DNA from: CAWGOF01 sp963824225
GTDB lineage: Bacteria > Acidobacteriota > Polarisedimenticolia > Polarisedimenticolales > Polarisedimenticolaceae
Assembly: GCA_963824225.1 (NCBI GenBank)
Contig: CAWGOF010000003.1
Span: 2,604,001 to 2,668,000, forward strand
Reading direction: 5' to 3'
DNA: 64,000 nt
In this document: one piece after another, positions 25,901-37,083 of the stretch
Position numbering within the stretch: the stretch's first letter is position 1
Layout: each line of letters begins with the position of its first letter
The notes under the pieces: generated by a model
Told to the model about the DNA's origin: nothing
Databases searched by the model: none
What the model saw: the letters and a program-made list of their open reading frames with translations, nothing else
Program-made: the position numbers and the translations under genes

Positions 25901-28006
25901 TCGCGCCTTCTTCGGGCGACCGACGCGCGGTACAGCCACAGCGGCCGCGGCTTCCGTCTCGTCGAAGTTGCCCTTCGCGTCGTAGGCGCGCAGCACGTAC
26001 TTGAGCTCGCGCATCGGGCCCGCGAGAGCTTCCGCGGCCGGTTGCCATTCCGCCAGGCCGGCCTCGTCGACGGCGATGATCTCGAGCGGCACGGCCTGCA
26101 AGCGACTGCTGCTCGTCGAAGATCCGGATCTCGGCGCGCTCGATGAAGCTCGCATAGTTGTCGTAGGCCTGGAAGCGCACGACCCGGCTCGCCGCTCACC
26201 GTCGACGGCGACCGGATGCGCGGCGACGCCGAGGCGCGGGCGCGACGTCGAGGTTGTCGAAGCGGAACTGGATCTTGGCCTCGTCGAGCGCGACGTCGGT
26301 GCAGCGCTGGATGTCGGACGAGCTGCGGCCCGGGTCGTCGATCGGCTCGCCGTCGACCGTGATGCGCATCACGTTGAGCTCGTACGGGCTCTTGGGCTTG
26401 AGCTCGCGGGTGAGCGGCGTGATGTCCACGCCCTCGTAGTCGTCGAGCGGCACCGGCTCGTCGTACACGACCTGCACGCGCACGAACGACTCGTCGCCCT
26501 GGAGGAAGCCGGCGTTGACCACGTCGTCGGACTGGACGTAGCCGCGGCCCTCGTGCTCGGACCTCGCGCTCGCCAGCAGCGGATCCTGCTTGACGGTGTC
26601 CATGGCGCGGCGCGCTCGGGCGGCCGACAGGCCGACGTCGTCGCCGTACACCGACGCGGTGCGGCGGTCGAGGCGCTCGTTCCTCGTGTAGCCGACGAAC
26701 CGCAGCCGCGGGTTCGTCCGATCGGCGATGTCGTTCAACGCGCGCTCGCAGGATCGCGGCGAAGCCGGGCGGAACGATCGGCTGGCCGTTCTGCGAGCTG
26801 CGAGCGGCGGCGATCGTGCCCCACGGCGGATCGTAGACCTTGGTCACGATCTCCTCGCCGGCGTCGCCGGGACAGAGTTGCGGCTCGTCCGGCAGCTCCT
26901 GCAGGTGGTCGTCGTACCAGAACTCGACCTCGACGCGCCGATTCAGCGTGCGGCCTTGCACGGTGTCGTTCGAGGCGAGGGGGTTCGCGGTGCCGCGCCC
27001 GTCGCTCTCGATCGCCTGAGGTCGACAGCTTCAAGCGTCTCCTGCAGGGCCAGCGCGACGCGGCGCGCCCGGGCCTTCGACAGCGCCAGGTGGTCGCCGT
27101 AGATGCGCTCGTTGCGGTCGGTCAGCGGCGCGTCGTCGGAGTAGCCGATGAACCGGACCGTCACGTTCTGCCTGTCTTGCAGGTTCGAGATCGCCTGCCG
27201 GACCTGTGTCGTGAACTCTTCGGAAATGGGTGTGGTCTCGTCCTCGTACCGCAGGGGCACGATGAGGTTCTTGACCTTCGCCCGCCGCGCATGGCCTTCC
27301 TGGTAGCGCAGCTTGCACACCGTCTCCATCCGGCAGACCTTGATGCGCTTGATGTCGTCGGAGACGACGACTTCTTGGTCCTTCAGGTCGTCCCGGACCT
27401 CGTCGTACCAGACCTCGACCTCGACGCGCCGGTTGAGCGCCCGGCCGTCTTCGGTCTCGTTCGAGGCGATCGGCTGCGTGTCGCCGAGCCACTCGTACGT
27501 GATCGCTTCGGGCGGCAAGTCGAGCGCGCTTCTTGAAGTACTCGGCCACCTCGCCCGCACGCTCGCGGGACAGGCCCAGATTGTCGCCGAACTCCCGCGC
27601 CAGAGCCGCCGAGAGCCGCTGCGAGTCCGCGTGCCCGACGAAGTGGACGCGAACGTTCTCTGCGGTTCCGCATGCTCTCGAGGACCTGGGCCACCTTGTC
27701 GACGTAGTCCGGCGGGATCTTCGCCACACCCGATTCGAACCGGATCGGCGGAACGACGTTCTTCAGCTTGACGGTCTCGAGCTTCTCGCCGGCGACCTGC
27801 TGGACCTCGAGCCGATCGCCGCGCTCGGTGTCGAGCACCGCGGGGTCCTGCGACCAGCGGCGGAACGTCTGGTCGGCGGACAGATGCCGCTCGACCGGCT
27901 CGCCCGGCTTCTTGGTCGTCTCGCTCGTCTCGGTCGTCTCGGACGCGGCCGCCGATGCGGCCATCAGCAATCCGAGGATCAGCGCTAGATGGCGGTGTTT
28001 GCTCAT
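22923..28006 (-). CDS. Giant outer-membrane protein: three OmpA-like domains, Ig-like domain, C-terminal beta-barrel (frameshifted)
   Basis: The ATG at 28006 has AGGTGA 7 bases upstream and follows the DUF11 gene stop at once. A signal peptide (LALILGLLMAASAAA) leads to three OmpA-type blocks. Block 1 has FESGVAKIPPDY...NLGLSRERAGEVAEYF...NRRVEVEVWYDE; block 2 has GDHLALSKARARRV...NRRVEVEFWYDD; block 3 has GDDVGLSAARARRA. Next come beta-rich linkers and an Ig-like region (GTVKVQGSGIPAGHTVWVAG). From ~25600 to the end amphipathic strands form a large barrel (NWHLTASADTREGP, GMWGNFKVGYLGNELAH) finishing FVNLVGSM. Total is ~1,690 residues. OmpA domains normally sit after a barrel; here they come first. 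About eleven frame changes occur (for example near 27670, 27535, 27025, 26210, 25845, 25610, 24815, 24330), each with conserved sequence continuing. It probably ties the envelope machine to peptidoglycan. Confidence 0.75.
23272..23297. repeat. 26-base direct repeat, copy 2, inside the barrel gene
   Basis: This is the same 26 bases as at 20099-20124. Here it encodes SHIAAFDLT in a barrel strand and so is part of a coding sequence that fits its context. The copy at 20099 is therefore the likely transplanted one. Confidence 0.8.
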
Positions 28007-28011
28007 GCCGT

Positions 28012-31000
28012 TCACCTACCGTCCGGCACGGGCTTCGCGGGTTGCTTGGGCGGGGCGCCACGACGCCAGAAGATCTCGGCCTCGATCGTCAGCGGATAGC
28101 CGACGACCGTCTTGGCCCACGCTTCGGTCAGCTGTTGCTTGACCGCTTGGATGCGCCGATCGACGAGCGCCCGATCCTCCATGTCGGCGACGTAGGACAG
28201 GCGCAGCACGGCCGGCGCCTTGCGCAGCTCCTCGAGCAGCAGCTCGATGCGCGGCCGCCACTGGATCGCGGATCTCGGTCGTGCCCGGCTCGAACGCCGC
28301 ATCGGACAGGTCGATCGCGACCGTGCGGTGGATCGATGCGCCGAAGTCGATCTTCAGGGCCTTGCCGCGCGTGGCGCGCTTGACCTGCACCTGATCGGTC
28401 GACATGCGGAAGCCGCTCGGCAGCGTCCGGTCGTCGAGCTTGAGCACGAAGTTGCTGCCGCGGCTCTCGTGCGGCGTGATCGCGCAGGTGATGTGGTATC
28501 GCCCGAACGCATCGGTCGTGGCCACGAGACCTCGGGCCGTCACCACGCGCACGCCGGGCAGGCCGGCTTCGCCGTCCTCCTGCCGCCCGCTGCGATTGGC
28601 GTCGTTGAACACCTTGCCGATCACGTCGGTGCAATCGAACGTGGGATCGGGCGCGACGCGCACGGTGGCGGTCGCTTCGCCCGAGAGCGGAGTACCGGTC
28701 GTGCCGATCAGCACCTGCGCGCGGTTCACGTACTCGCCCTCGGTGACGCCGGCGCCGACGGCGAGCAGGACCTTCAGCGTGCGCACCTCGGTCCCGGCGA
28801 TGACGAGGCCGCTCCAGGTGAGCTCGAGGCCCACGATCGTCGGCTCGATCGGCACGCCATCGAGGAGGGCCGAGCCCTCGACGTAGGTGAAGCCCGCGGG
28901 GAAGCGATCGACGATGCTCACGTCGGTGAGCAGGTCGCCCGACACATTGTTGATCGTGATCACGTACGGAACGAGCTGCCCGCGGCTCACCTCGAGCAGC
29001 GGCGTGGTCTTCGAGATCGCGACCGCGCCCGCGAGCCCCGGATCGACCGGGATGTGGTTGTTGAAGATCTGGCTCGTGCCGGGAGCCTGGCTGTCATCGA
29101 GCATCACGTGGACGTGGTGGACCGTGCCCGGCGTGCGTGGAGGCACCGACGTCGGCGGCGCGAACTCCGAACGCTGCACCTCGCAGTACTGCGTCGTGGC
29201 CGGAAGGGCATCGAGCGTGCTGGCCGGACACCCAGGCACCGAGAACGGCGGCGTCGACGCGTCGGTCGTCGGCGGAATGATCTGCGAGTTGCCGGCGACG
29301 TAGGTCCCCCCCGAGGGCGGCGTCACGGCGACGACGTAGTCCCCGCCGCTCGGGCAGGCCAGATCGTTGAAGGTGACGTCGAACTTGTACCAGCCGTCGG
29401 CGAGCGTGACCTGCCCTTGCTGGGCCGCATCGTCGAAGCAGGCCGTCGGCAGGAGCGAGCCGCCCGGATCCAAGAGCGTGACGGTCGCCCCGGCGATCGG
29501 GGTGCGCGCGATGGAGTTGTAGACGACGCCGTTCGGATCGATCGGCAGGTTCAGGTCCTGCAGGTTGGCCCCGGACGTCACGACGATGTCCGTGATCCGC
29601 TGCGGTCCGTTCGTGAACGCCGAGGCCGCCATGCCGAGGAGCGCCGTGCTCGCGCCCGCGCCCGGCGCGCGGAACCGCAGCTCGTAGGGGAGCCCGGTCA
29701 CGTCGTTCGGCTCGACGCCGAGGATGCGATAGTCGCCGTTCGCGTCGGTCAGCGTCGAATGCACGAGCAGGCCATCGAGATAGAGCTCGACCGTCCAGCC
29801 AGCGAGCGTCCGCTCGCCCGAATCCTCGAGGTCGTCGAAGTTGGTGTCGTGCCAGGCCGATCCGCTCAGCACGGCGACGCCGGGGATGCCGCCGACGACG
29901 ATCGACACGCTGGCGCTCGCCGTCTCGGTCGGCGTGTTCCACGCGACCACGCCGGTGTTCGTCACGATCGTGCCTTGCGCGAGACCCGGATCGAGAGTCG
30001 CCCGGAACCGCAGCACGACGACCTCGCCGGGGTCGAGCGGTCCGTAGGTCGTGGCGTAGTCGGCGGTGATCGTCGAGCCGGCGAAGCTGACGCCTGTGGC
30101 CGAGCCGTTCATCGTCGCCGATCCGCTGACGTAGGCCAGCTGACCGGGGCTGGATGCGTCGAGGTCGTCGGTCAGGACGACGTTGAGCGCCGGCACCGCT
30201 GCGTTGTTGGTCACGGTGACGACGTACTCGAGCACGGCGCCCGGGAGCGCGGGACCGCCACCGACCACGGTGACCTGCTTGGTGATGGCGAGCTGCTGGA
30301 CGTCGCCGACCACGACGATCGTCGGCTCGGGGCCCGTCGCCGGGTTGCCATCGCCGTCCGTCAACAGGTCCGGCAGCTCGACGCTGTCGACCACCGCCTG
30401 GTTGCTGATGATCGTGCCCCCGGGCGTGCCGAGGTTGACGAGCAGGTCGAACTGGAGCACACCTGCGGCCCCGGGCGAGATCGTGCCGGCGCCCGGACCG
30501 GGCAGGGGCGGCGTCAGATCGGACGAGCTGATGTCGATGCCCGACGCGAGCGGTGGGACGCCGCCATCCGGCTGGCCGACCGGCAGCCCGTTGAGCCGCG
30601 TCGAATTCGCGACGTAGGTCGTGTTCGCCGGAACGGTGTCGGTCAGGACGACGCCCGTCGCCGGGATCGCCGCCGAGTTCTGCACCGTGATCGTGTAGCG
30701 CAGCGTATCGCCCGGATCGACGATGCCCGGCGATCCCAAGTCGTTGAACAGCACGACGCTCTTCTCGGCGTAGAGCAGGGGCAGGTTGCCCACGACGTCC
30801 CGCGTCGGATCGTTGGCGATCGGCGTGTCCGGGATCGTCGGACGGCAGGTCGACGATGCCAATGTCGACGGCCGTGACGAAGCCCTGGTTCGAGATCACC
30901 GTGCCGTCGACGGCGGCGGGATCGACGACGACGTCGAACGTGATCGTCGCGACGTTCGCCGGGTTCGCCGACGCGTCGGCCGGCATCGAGCCCGGCGTCG

Positions 31001-34000
31001 GGTCGGCCGGCGAGTGGATCAGCATGCCGGCGACGAGCGGGGACAGGCCCCCGACGTCCGCGACCGGCGCGCCGTTCAGGGTCGTGCTGCCCGGGACGTA
31101 GGCCGTGTTCACCGGCACCGCGTCGCGCAGCACCACGTTCACGGCATCGGCGTTTCCGACGTTCTTGACCGTGATCGTGTAGCGCAGCGTCTCGCCGGCG
31201 AGCAGGACGTTCGGGTCGCCGGTCAGGTCGGTCGAGATCTTCTGCACGAGGAAGCCGGCCGCCGAAGCGATTACCACCCGCGTCGGATCTTCGTCGCCCG
31301 AGACCAGGGGATCGGCCGGGCCGTTGACGTTCGGGTCATCGCTCAGGGCGAAGGTCGTGCCATTCGCGAGACGCAGCGTCGACTGGTTGGTGACGACCGT
31401 GCCGTTGGCCAGGGGTGAGGCCAGCGTGATGTCGAACTGGATCACGATCTCGCTGTCGACCGGCACGCTCAGGTTGCGGATGTCGAGGATGCCGGTGCCG
31501 TTCGTGCCGCCCGTGCTGCTGGTGCCGCTGATGTCGGCGCCGGCCGGGTAGGCGACGAGCGTCAGCGTGCCGGGCACGAAGACCGGCAGTGCGTTGAGGG
31601 CGTCCAGCTCGTCGAAGATCCTGAAATTGCTGAGCGCCTGATCGGCGGTCCGGAAGCGCAGCGTGTAGCGCAGCGTGTCGCCGGGGGAGGCGACCGCCGT
31701 GGGGTCGACCCCGGTCGTCAGGTTCGCCGCGGTCTTCTCGAAGAAGTAGGCCAGGCTGTCGACGATGTCGATCGTCGGATCGTTGGCGAGCGGTGTGTCG
31801 GGGTCGTCCGACGGCTGGTCGACGATCCCGACGTCGACGGCTGTGACGAAGCCCTGGTTCGAGATCACCGTGCCGTCGACGGCAGCCGGATCGACGATCA
31901 CGTCGAACGTGATCGTCGCGACGTTCGACGGGTTCGCCGACGCGTCGGCGGGCATCGAGCCCGGCGTCGGATCGGCCGGCGAGTGGATCAGCATGCCGGC
32001 GACGAGCGGAGACAAGCCCCCGACGTCCGCGACGGGGGCCCCGTTCAGCGTCGTGCTGCCCAGGACGTAGGTCGTGTTGACCGGCACCGCATCGCGCAGC
32101 ACGACGTTCACGGCATCGGCCGTGCCGACGTTCTTGACCGTGATCGTGTAGCGCAGCGTCTCGCCGGCGAGGAGGACGCTCGGGTCGCCGGTCAGGTCGG
32201 TCGAGATCTTCTGCACGAGGAACTCGGGCGCCGACACGATCGTCACCCGCGTCGGGATCCTCGTCGCCCGAGACCAGGGGATCGGCGATGCCGTTGACGT
32301 TCGGGTCGTCGCTGAGAGCGACGACCGTGCCGCTCGGAAGGCGCGACGTCGACTGGTTCGTGACGACCGTGCCGTTCGCGAGGGCCGAGGCCAGCGTGAT
32401 GTCGAACTGGATCACCAGCTCGTCGTCGGCCGGCAGGTTCAGATTGCGGATGTCGAGGACGCCGGTACCGTTGGTGCCGCCCGTCGCGCTGGTGTTGCTC
32501 GTGTTGGCCCCGGGCGGGACCGTGACGAGCGTGAGCGAGCCCGGCACGTACGCCGGCAGCGGGTTGAGGGCACCCAGGTCGTCGAAGACGCGGAAGTTGG
32601 GAATCGCCTGGTCCGTGGTCCGGAAGCGCAGCGTGTAGCGCAACACGTCGCCGGGGGCGGCGGTCGTCGTGGGATCGACCCCGGTCGTCTGGTTCGCCGC
32701 GGTCTTCTCGAAGAAGAAGCCCGACAGCGCCACGTTCACGGTGTGCGCGTCCTGGTGGTCGGCCGTGCCCGGCGTGCCGTTGGTCAGCGTCCTGTTGCTG
32801 GCCACGCGGTCGGGGTTGGTGCTGTCGCCGTTGAACCACTGGATCGCGCCCGCGACGTTCGTGAGCGCTGCGCCGTCCTGGGTGTCGGTGTCGAGCTGGG
32901 TCCGGTAACGGACGATCAGCCGCTCGCTCGGGCCGATCACGCCCTCGGGGGTCAGCATCGTCATGTCGAGCCGGCATTGGGGCGCCGCGCTGTAGCTCAG
33001 CGTGTAGTCGGTGCCCTGGGTCAGCGGGCCCTTGCCCGGGACGGGGGTGACGCCGTCGGCGGCGAACACCTGCGCGCTGAGGATCTCGGGCGGCAGATCG
33101 CACATGCCGCCCGTCGGGCCGTCGGGGAGCAGGTCGCGGAGCGAGACATCCCAGGCGTCGCTGAGCCCGGTGTTCCGGACGTCGAGGGCGAAATCGCCCC
33201 ACTGCCCCAGGTTCATCGTCGCGGGGCCCGTCTTGTCCACGACGAGCACCGGCGCGGCGATCGTCAGCGGCGGCGAGATGCCCCACTCGCCCGGCAGCGG
33301 CTATGTAGAACACGCCGGCGATGAGCCGTCCGAAGTCCCACTTGGCCGTGTTGACGAACGTCCTCCCCGGCACGTTGACCGCCGGGTTGTCGTTGAGGAC
33401 GACCGTGAGCTCGATGACGAGCTGCCGTCCGAGCCGCGACGAACGGGATGTCGGTCGAAGGTGAGGAAGCCGCTCGCGTTGTCGAAGGTGATGCGGAACG
33501 TGCGTGCCGTCATCGAGCCAGTAGACGTGATGGCTCACGTAGCTGAGGTCCACGCCCGTGGCGTTGAGGTCGTCCCAGACCGTGATGCTGTGCAGATCGT
33601 TGACGCTTCCCTGGTTGTTGATCACGGCGCCGGTGGCCGGGTCGAACAGGACCGGAATGACGAGCTTCCACGTGAACGGGACACCGATGGTGGCGGTGGT
33701 CCGGTTCGTCGGAACGTTCTGCTTGTCGATCTTCTCGACCGGGATCAGCAGGCTCAGGCAGTGTTCCTGGACCGTGGTGGACGCGCTGTTGACGAACCAG
33801 ATCTTGTTGCCCTGAGACGGCGAGGTTGCACGACATGTTGCCGGTGTGCACGACGTTGTCGAAGATGAGCAACGTGCTCGTGGGGAGGCTTCCGAACCAG
33901 CTGATGTTGCAGGTCAGCGGGTTGGACGCCGGATAGTTCCGGATCGTGCACGGGCCGTCGATGTTGATCTGCGGGGGAGGGACGGGGTAGTTGACGAAGC

Positions 34001-34127
34001 CGTCGATGACGCCGCCGCGCATCGCCGACGCAATCGATCGGCCCACGCCGGAACGGCGGCCAGCAGCGGCAGGGCGAAGGCGACAGCAGGACGCGATCCA
34101 GCTGCGCCGTCCTCGATGTCTCTGCAC
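28012..34127 (-). CDS. Giant DUF11-repeat surface protein (frameshifted)
   Basis: A secretion signal (FALPLLAAVPAWA) followed by MRGGVIDGFVNYP marks the N-terminus. The start codon is uncertain; GTG at 34127 is my choice. The body is a string of DUF11 modules of the kind GDTLRYTITV-N-G---A-NVVL-D--P--T-YV-GS--LNG, seen in surface adhesins and conserved-repeat proteins. Two tandem units of ~970 bases (30790-32730) are nearly identical. SdrD-B-like segments follow (GSAWHDTNFDDLEDSGERTLAGW; GKVFNDANRSGRQEDGEAGLPGV) and a C-terminal domain ending QPAKPVPDGR. Total is ~2,040 residues. Frame changes near 34090, 34045, 33815, 33510, 33440, 33300, 32250, 30835 and 28270 split it. The stop lies 3 bases before the next ATG. 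A c-di-GMP-type riboswitch occupies its leader. Confidence 0.8.
30790..32730. repeat. Two tandem ~970-base near-identical DUF11 units
   Basis: Aligned landmarks, such as the codons for FFEKTAAN and ITVKNVG and the GTVISNQGFVTAVD block, recur at a spacing of 969-970 bases with only scattered differences. This indicates a recent internal duplication within the giant DUF11 gene. Confidence 0.8.
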
Positions 34128-34213
34128 GAACTCACGAATGCCCTCGTTCCACTCACCCAGCGATTCCGTCGCCAAGGCCGGGACCGAAGGCAGTCCACGC
34201 GGTGGACTGGATT

Positions 34214-34300
34214 CCGGCGGTCCCGCCGTCTAGGGGCCCAGAAGCCCGTTAGACCGGTGACTTTGCGTCGCCACCTCTCGATGGCTTTGCCTTTGTCAAA
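34214..34300 (-). promoter_or_regulatory. Cyclic-di-GMP-I (GEMM) riboswitch
   Basis: The minus strand shows the GEMM-I core in order. AGGCAAAGCC is followed by a perfect 5-bp stem CCATC/GGTGG (34280-34284 with 34271-34275) closed by a GAGA tetraloop. Then come the invariant GACGCAAAG (34261-34269) and a second stem with the CUAA tetraloop receptor (CCGGUCUAACGG) paired through GUCUA/UAGAC. The 3' GGCGGGACCGCC segment (34217-34228) completes it. It sits between the AgmX-type gene stop (34376) and the giant DUF11 start (~34127), in the sense direction. The family binds cyclic di-GMP and controls downstream transcription or translation. I did not identify a terminator with a U-run, so translational control or antitermination is open. 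Confidence 0.85.
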
Positions 34301-34375
34301 ATCGCGTCGAAACTAACGGATCAGATTCTCGGCTCCTCTATTACTGCGAACGGCTCCACCCCAGAGTCGCCGGCG

Positions 34376-35414
34376 TCACGCCGCCGGCAGGAAGTCGATC
34401 GGATACACGATCGTCAGGGCCTGCACGCCCTCCTTCGCTCCGAAATTGATCGTCCGCACGCGGCCCACGACCTGCGTCGGCAGAGCTCCGGTGCATTCAT
34501 GTCGCTCGATTGCAGCACGCACATCGACACGCTGCCGTCGGGCTCGATCGTCAGGCGCAGCACCATCTGGCCTTCCAAGCTCGGGTCGTTGCGCAGCTCC
34601 CGGTTGTAGAGCCGGTAGAACGACGACTTGTAGCGGTCGAACACGATCTGGATCTCTTCGTCGGTGCGGGAAGGTCCCGGCCCGCCGCGCGCCAGCGGCC
34701 GGTCGCCTCCGCCGATTCGGGCGATCGGGCTGGTCGCGACGGCCGACCTGACACGCCGTGGCATCCCCGCCTTGCCACCGCACGCCGCGCACCGCCGACC
34801 GCCGCCCACGTTGCGGCTCAGCGAGCCGGTGTTGATGCCGCCGCTCCCGCCCGGCGTCGTTGGTCGTCAACATCGAGCGTGTCGGCGCTCCCCGGCCGAC
34901 ACATCGTCCCCGCTGCCGTAACGCGCATCGGCTCCCAGGCGCGGCGCGACCTTGTCCTGGCTCAGGCGCGCCAGCTCGTCCTTGAATGCCAGGAGGCCGG
35001 CCGTTCGCCACCTTCTTCGGTGGCGGCGGCGGCTCGACCTCGGCGATGATCCCCGGGTCCGGGCGCCGGTCGTCTCGAGCGGAAGCGGATTCTCCGGCGC
35101 CGTCGGCTTCGGCGCGAGCGGAACGTTCGGGGGCGCGGCCGGCGCAGCCGGCTCCGGTCGTCGCGCCGCGAGCGGCTCGCCTCGCGGGGCTGGCAGCGGC
35201 CACGGGCGCAGGCACCTCGATCGGCGGCGGCGGCCGATGGAAGACCACGTCGAGCTCGCGGGGCGGCGCGCTGCTGGCGCAGCGCCCCCGCCGGCACGAG
35301 CAGCAGCAAGACCAGCGCGAGGATGTGGAGCGCGAAGCTCGTCATCAGCGGGCGGGCGGACGGCCCCGCCGATCTCACTGACACGCTCGTTCCAGATTGC
35401 ACGGTTGTAGCCAC
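34376..35414 (-). CDS. TonB-like protein with AgmX/PglI C-terminal domain (frameshifted)
   Basis: A GTG at 35414 has GAGGTGG upstream and follows the ExbD stop by 9 bases. One membrane helix (TSFALHILALVLLLLVPAGAL) anchors it in the inner membrane. A Pro/Ala-rich periplasmic stretch (FHRPPPPIEVPAPV) comes next. The C-terminal domain reads DEEIQIVFDRYKSSFYRLYN, then EGQMVLRLTIEPDGSV with a Cys in CVLQSSDM, then GRVRTINFGAKEG and the end IVYPIDFLPA. This matches the AgmX/PglI domain of the Myxococcus gliding machine and its relatives, a TonB-C-like fold. Frame breaks near 35275, 35130, 35010, 34870 and 34490 interrupt it. With ExbB and two ExbDs it should carry proton-motive-force energy to envelope partners. 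Confidence 0.75.
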
Positions 35415-35423
35415 GCAACCACC

Positions 35424-35895
35424 TCAATCGGCCGTGACGACTTCAATCGTCAAGTCGTCGACGCCCGACTTCGCGAGATCGACGATGCGCAGGACACCTT
35501 CGTAGTTCAAGCTGTCGTCGGCGGCGAGGAACAGCACGCGCCTGTCCTTGGGCCGGCCGCACAGGATCTCGCGCCACGCTGCGCGGGCAGATCGGACGCC
35601 GGGATCTCGTTCGCGCCCAGGCTCACGCGACAGTCGACGGGGAGCCCGTCCCCTTGCGGCGGATCGATGATGCGGGCACGCCGTGGGTCCGATGCTCAGG
35701 ATCACCTGCGGTCTCCTCGACCAGCGGGGGCGGGGCATCGGCGGACACGTTGAGGGATGTCGACGTCGTAGCCCTGGATGGCAGCAGGGGCACGACGACC
35801 ATGAAGATGATCAGCAGCACGAGCACCACGTCGACGAGCGGCGTGACGTTGATCTCGGACTGCAGGCCGGCGCCCCCGTTTCCGTCGAGCTGCAT
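35424..35895 (-). CDS. ExbD/TolR-family motor protein 1 (frameshifted)
   Basis: The N-terminus has QSEINVTPLVDVVLVLLIIFMVVVPLL, an ExbD/TolR helix with the proton-relay aspartate (PLVDVVLVLLI). After two or three frame breaks (about 35765, 35690 and 35600) the C-terminal periplasmic domain ends VLFLAADDSLNYEGVLRIVD...GVDDLTIEVVTAD. The length of ~157 residues is normal. It starts 5 bases after ExbD copy 2 and sits just before the TonB-like gene. Two ExbD paralogues next to one ExbB recall the AglQ/AglS plus AglR arrangement of Myxococcus gliding motors, or Tol/Exb duplications. Confidence 0.85.
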
Positions 35896-35899
35896 GATC

Positions 35900-36329
35900 T
35901 CAGCCTCCCTGCGGCTTGTTGTCGGCGCGCTCGGCGATCAGCCCCACACCGTGGAACCCGGCGCTCTTCGACCGTGACCATCGTTTGCCGCACGTCGCCG
36001 AAGCGCAGCCGCGCATCGCCCCGGATCACGACCTTGGGATCCGGTCCTGTACCCGCCGCAGCGCGGAGGCCGTCGCCGAACAGCTCGGCGGCGACCGGCT
36101 TGTCGTCGATCCACAGCGCGCCTTGCTCGTCGATCGTGACCTGGATCTTGGCCCGCTCGTCGCTCTGGTCCCGCGGCTTGTCGGTCGCCGGCAGGTCGAC
36201 CTCAGGGCCTGGCCCCTTGTTCATGAACGGCGCCATCACCATGAAGATGATCAAGAGCACGAGCACAACGTCGACGAGCGGCGTGACGTTGATGGTCGAC
36301 TGGATCCGGCCTGGCTGACCGAGCTGCAT
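35900..36329 (-). CDS. ExbD/TolR-family motor protein 2 (one frameshift)
   Basis: The protein begins MQLGQPGRIQSTINVTPLVD and its helix VVLVLLIIFMVMAPFM holds the conserved Asp. The periplasmic part includes VDLPATDKPRD and VTIDEQGALWIDDKPV, ending VVIRGDARLRFGDVRQTMVTVEE. One frame change near 35960 leads into GFHGVGLIAERADNKPQGG and a stop at 35900. It pairs with the ExbB gene, whose stop is 4 bases upstream of this start, to form a proton channel. It shares the DNA for the TM region with copy 1 almost exactly, indicating recent duplication or conversion. Confidence 0.9.
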
Positions 36330-36333
36330 GGGT

Positions 36334-37083
36334 CTACCTCGCCCCCGCGGTGGCGGGCTCGAGCACGTCCACGTTCTGTGCCGGGGCTCGACCGGTGGGC
36401 GGCTCATCGCCGTTCCGCGCATCCGTTCGGCTCACCTTGAACAGGAAGTTCACGAGCTCGGTCGACGCTCGGTTCATCTCGACCTGGAACCGCTCGAGCC
36501 GACCCGTGAAATGGTTGAACGCGACGACGGCCGGGATCGCGACGAAGATGCCCAGGGCGGTGGCGACGAGCGCCTCGGCGATACCGCCCGAGACCGCGGC
36601 CATCCCGCCGGACCCGGTGGCCGCGATGCCCCGGAACGCGTTGATGATCCCGACCACCGTGCCGAACAGGCCGACGAACGGGGCCGTCGAGCCGATCGTG
36701 GCCATCATCCCCAGGCCCCGCTTCATGTCGATCAGGACCTCGACCTTCGTGTGCTCGAGCGTGCTCGTCACGAGCTCGCACGACTCGGTGTCGTCGTTTC
36801 CGGCCCGACGCGATGCCTCGTACTCGAGGACGCCCGCCGAGACCACCTGGGCCACGTGGGAGTTCGGGTACTGACGCGCGATCTCGATCACGCGGTCGAA
36901 CTCACCCGCGCGCAGGCACTTCCCGAACACCGGCTTGAACGCCAGCGACTCGCGCGAGGCCGTGCGGTAGCGGCGGTGCTTGTCCAGCACCATCGCCACC
37001 GAGTAGATCGACAGCGCGGCGAGGCACACCATCACCGCAGCGCCGAACATGCCGACATTTCCCAGCAGCTCCGTGAAGGTCAT
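36334..37083 (-). CDS. ExbB/TolQ/MotA-family proton channel protein
   Basis: This intact 249-residue protein has an N-terminal helix (VGMFGAAVMVCLAALSIYSVAMVL) and a long cytoplasmic loop with EYEASRRAGNDD and RGLGMMATIGSTAPFVGLFGTVVGII. The following helix pair holds ALVATALGIFVAIPAVVAFNHF, the ExbB/TolQ signature. It forms the inner-membrane pentamer through which protons drive the ExbD dimer. Its start overlaps the stop of the 139-residue protein upstream (37080-37083), and ExbD copy 2 follows after 4 bases. In this operon it is the energy source for the AgmX-type protein and the giant surface proteins. Confidence 0.93.
   Translation of the reverse strand: MTFTELLGNVGMFGAAVMVCLAALSIYSVAMVLDKHRRYRTASRESLAFKPVFGKCLRAGEFDRVIEIARQYPNSHVAQVVSAGVLEYEASRRAGNDDTESCELVTSTLEHTKVEVLIDMKRGLGMMATIGSTAPFVGLFGTVVGIINAFRGIAATGSGGMAAVSGGIAEALVATALGIFVAIPAVVAFNHFTGRLERFQVEMNRASTELVNFLFKVSRTDARNGDEPPTGRAPAQNVDVLEPATAGAR

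Noticed and set aside
28220..30877. 885-residue plus-strand open frame opposite the DUF11 gene
   Set aside because: Composition is that of a reverse-strand shadow; the minus strand has recognisable DUF11 and SdrD-B domains.
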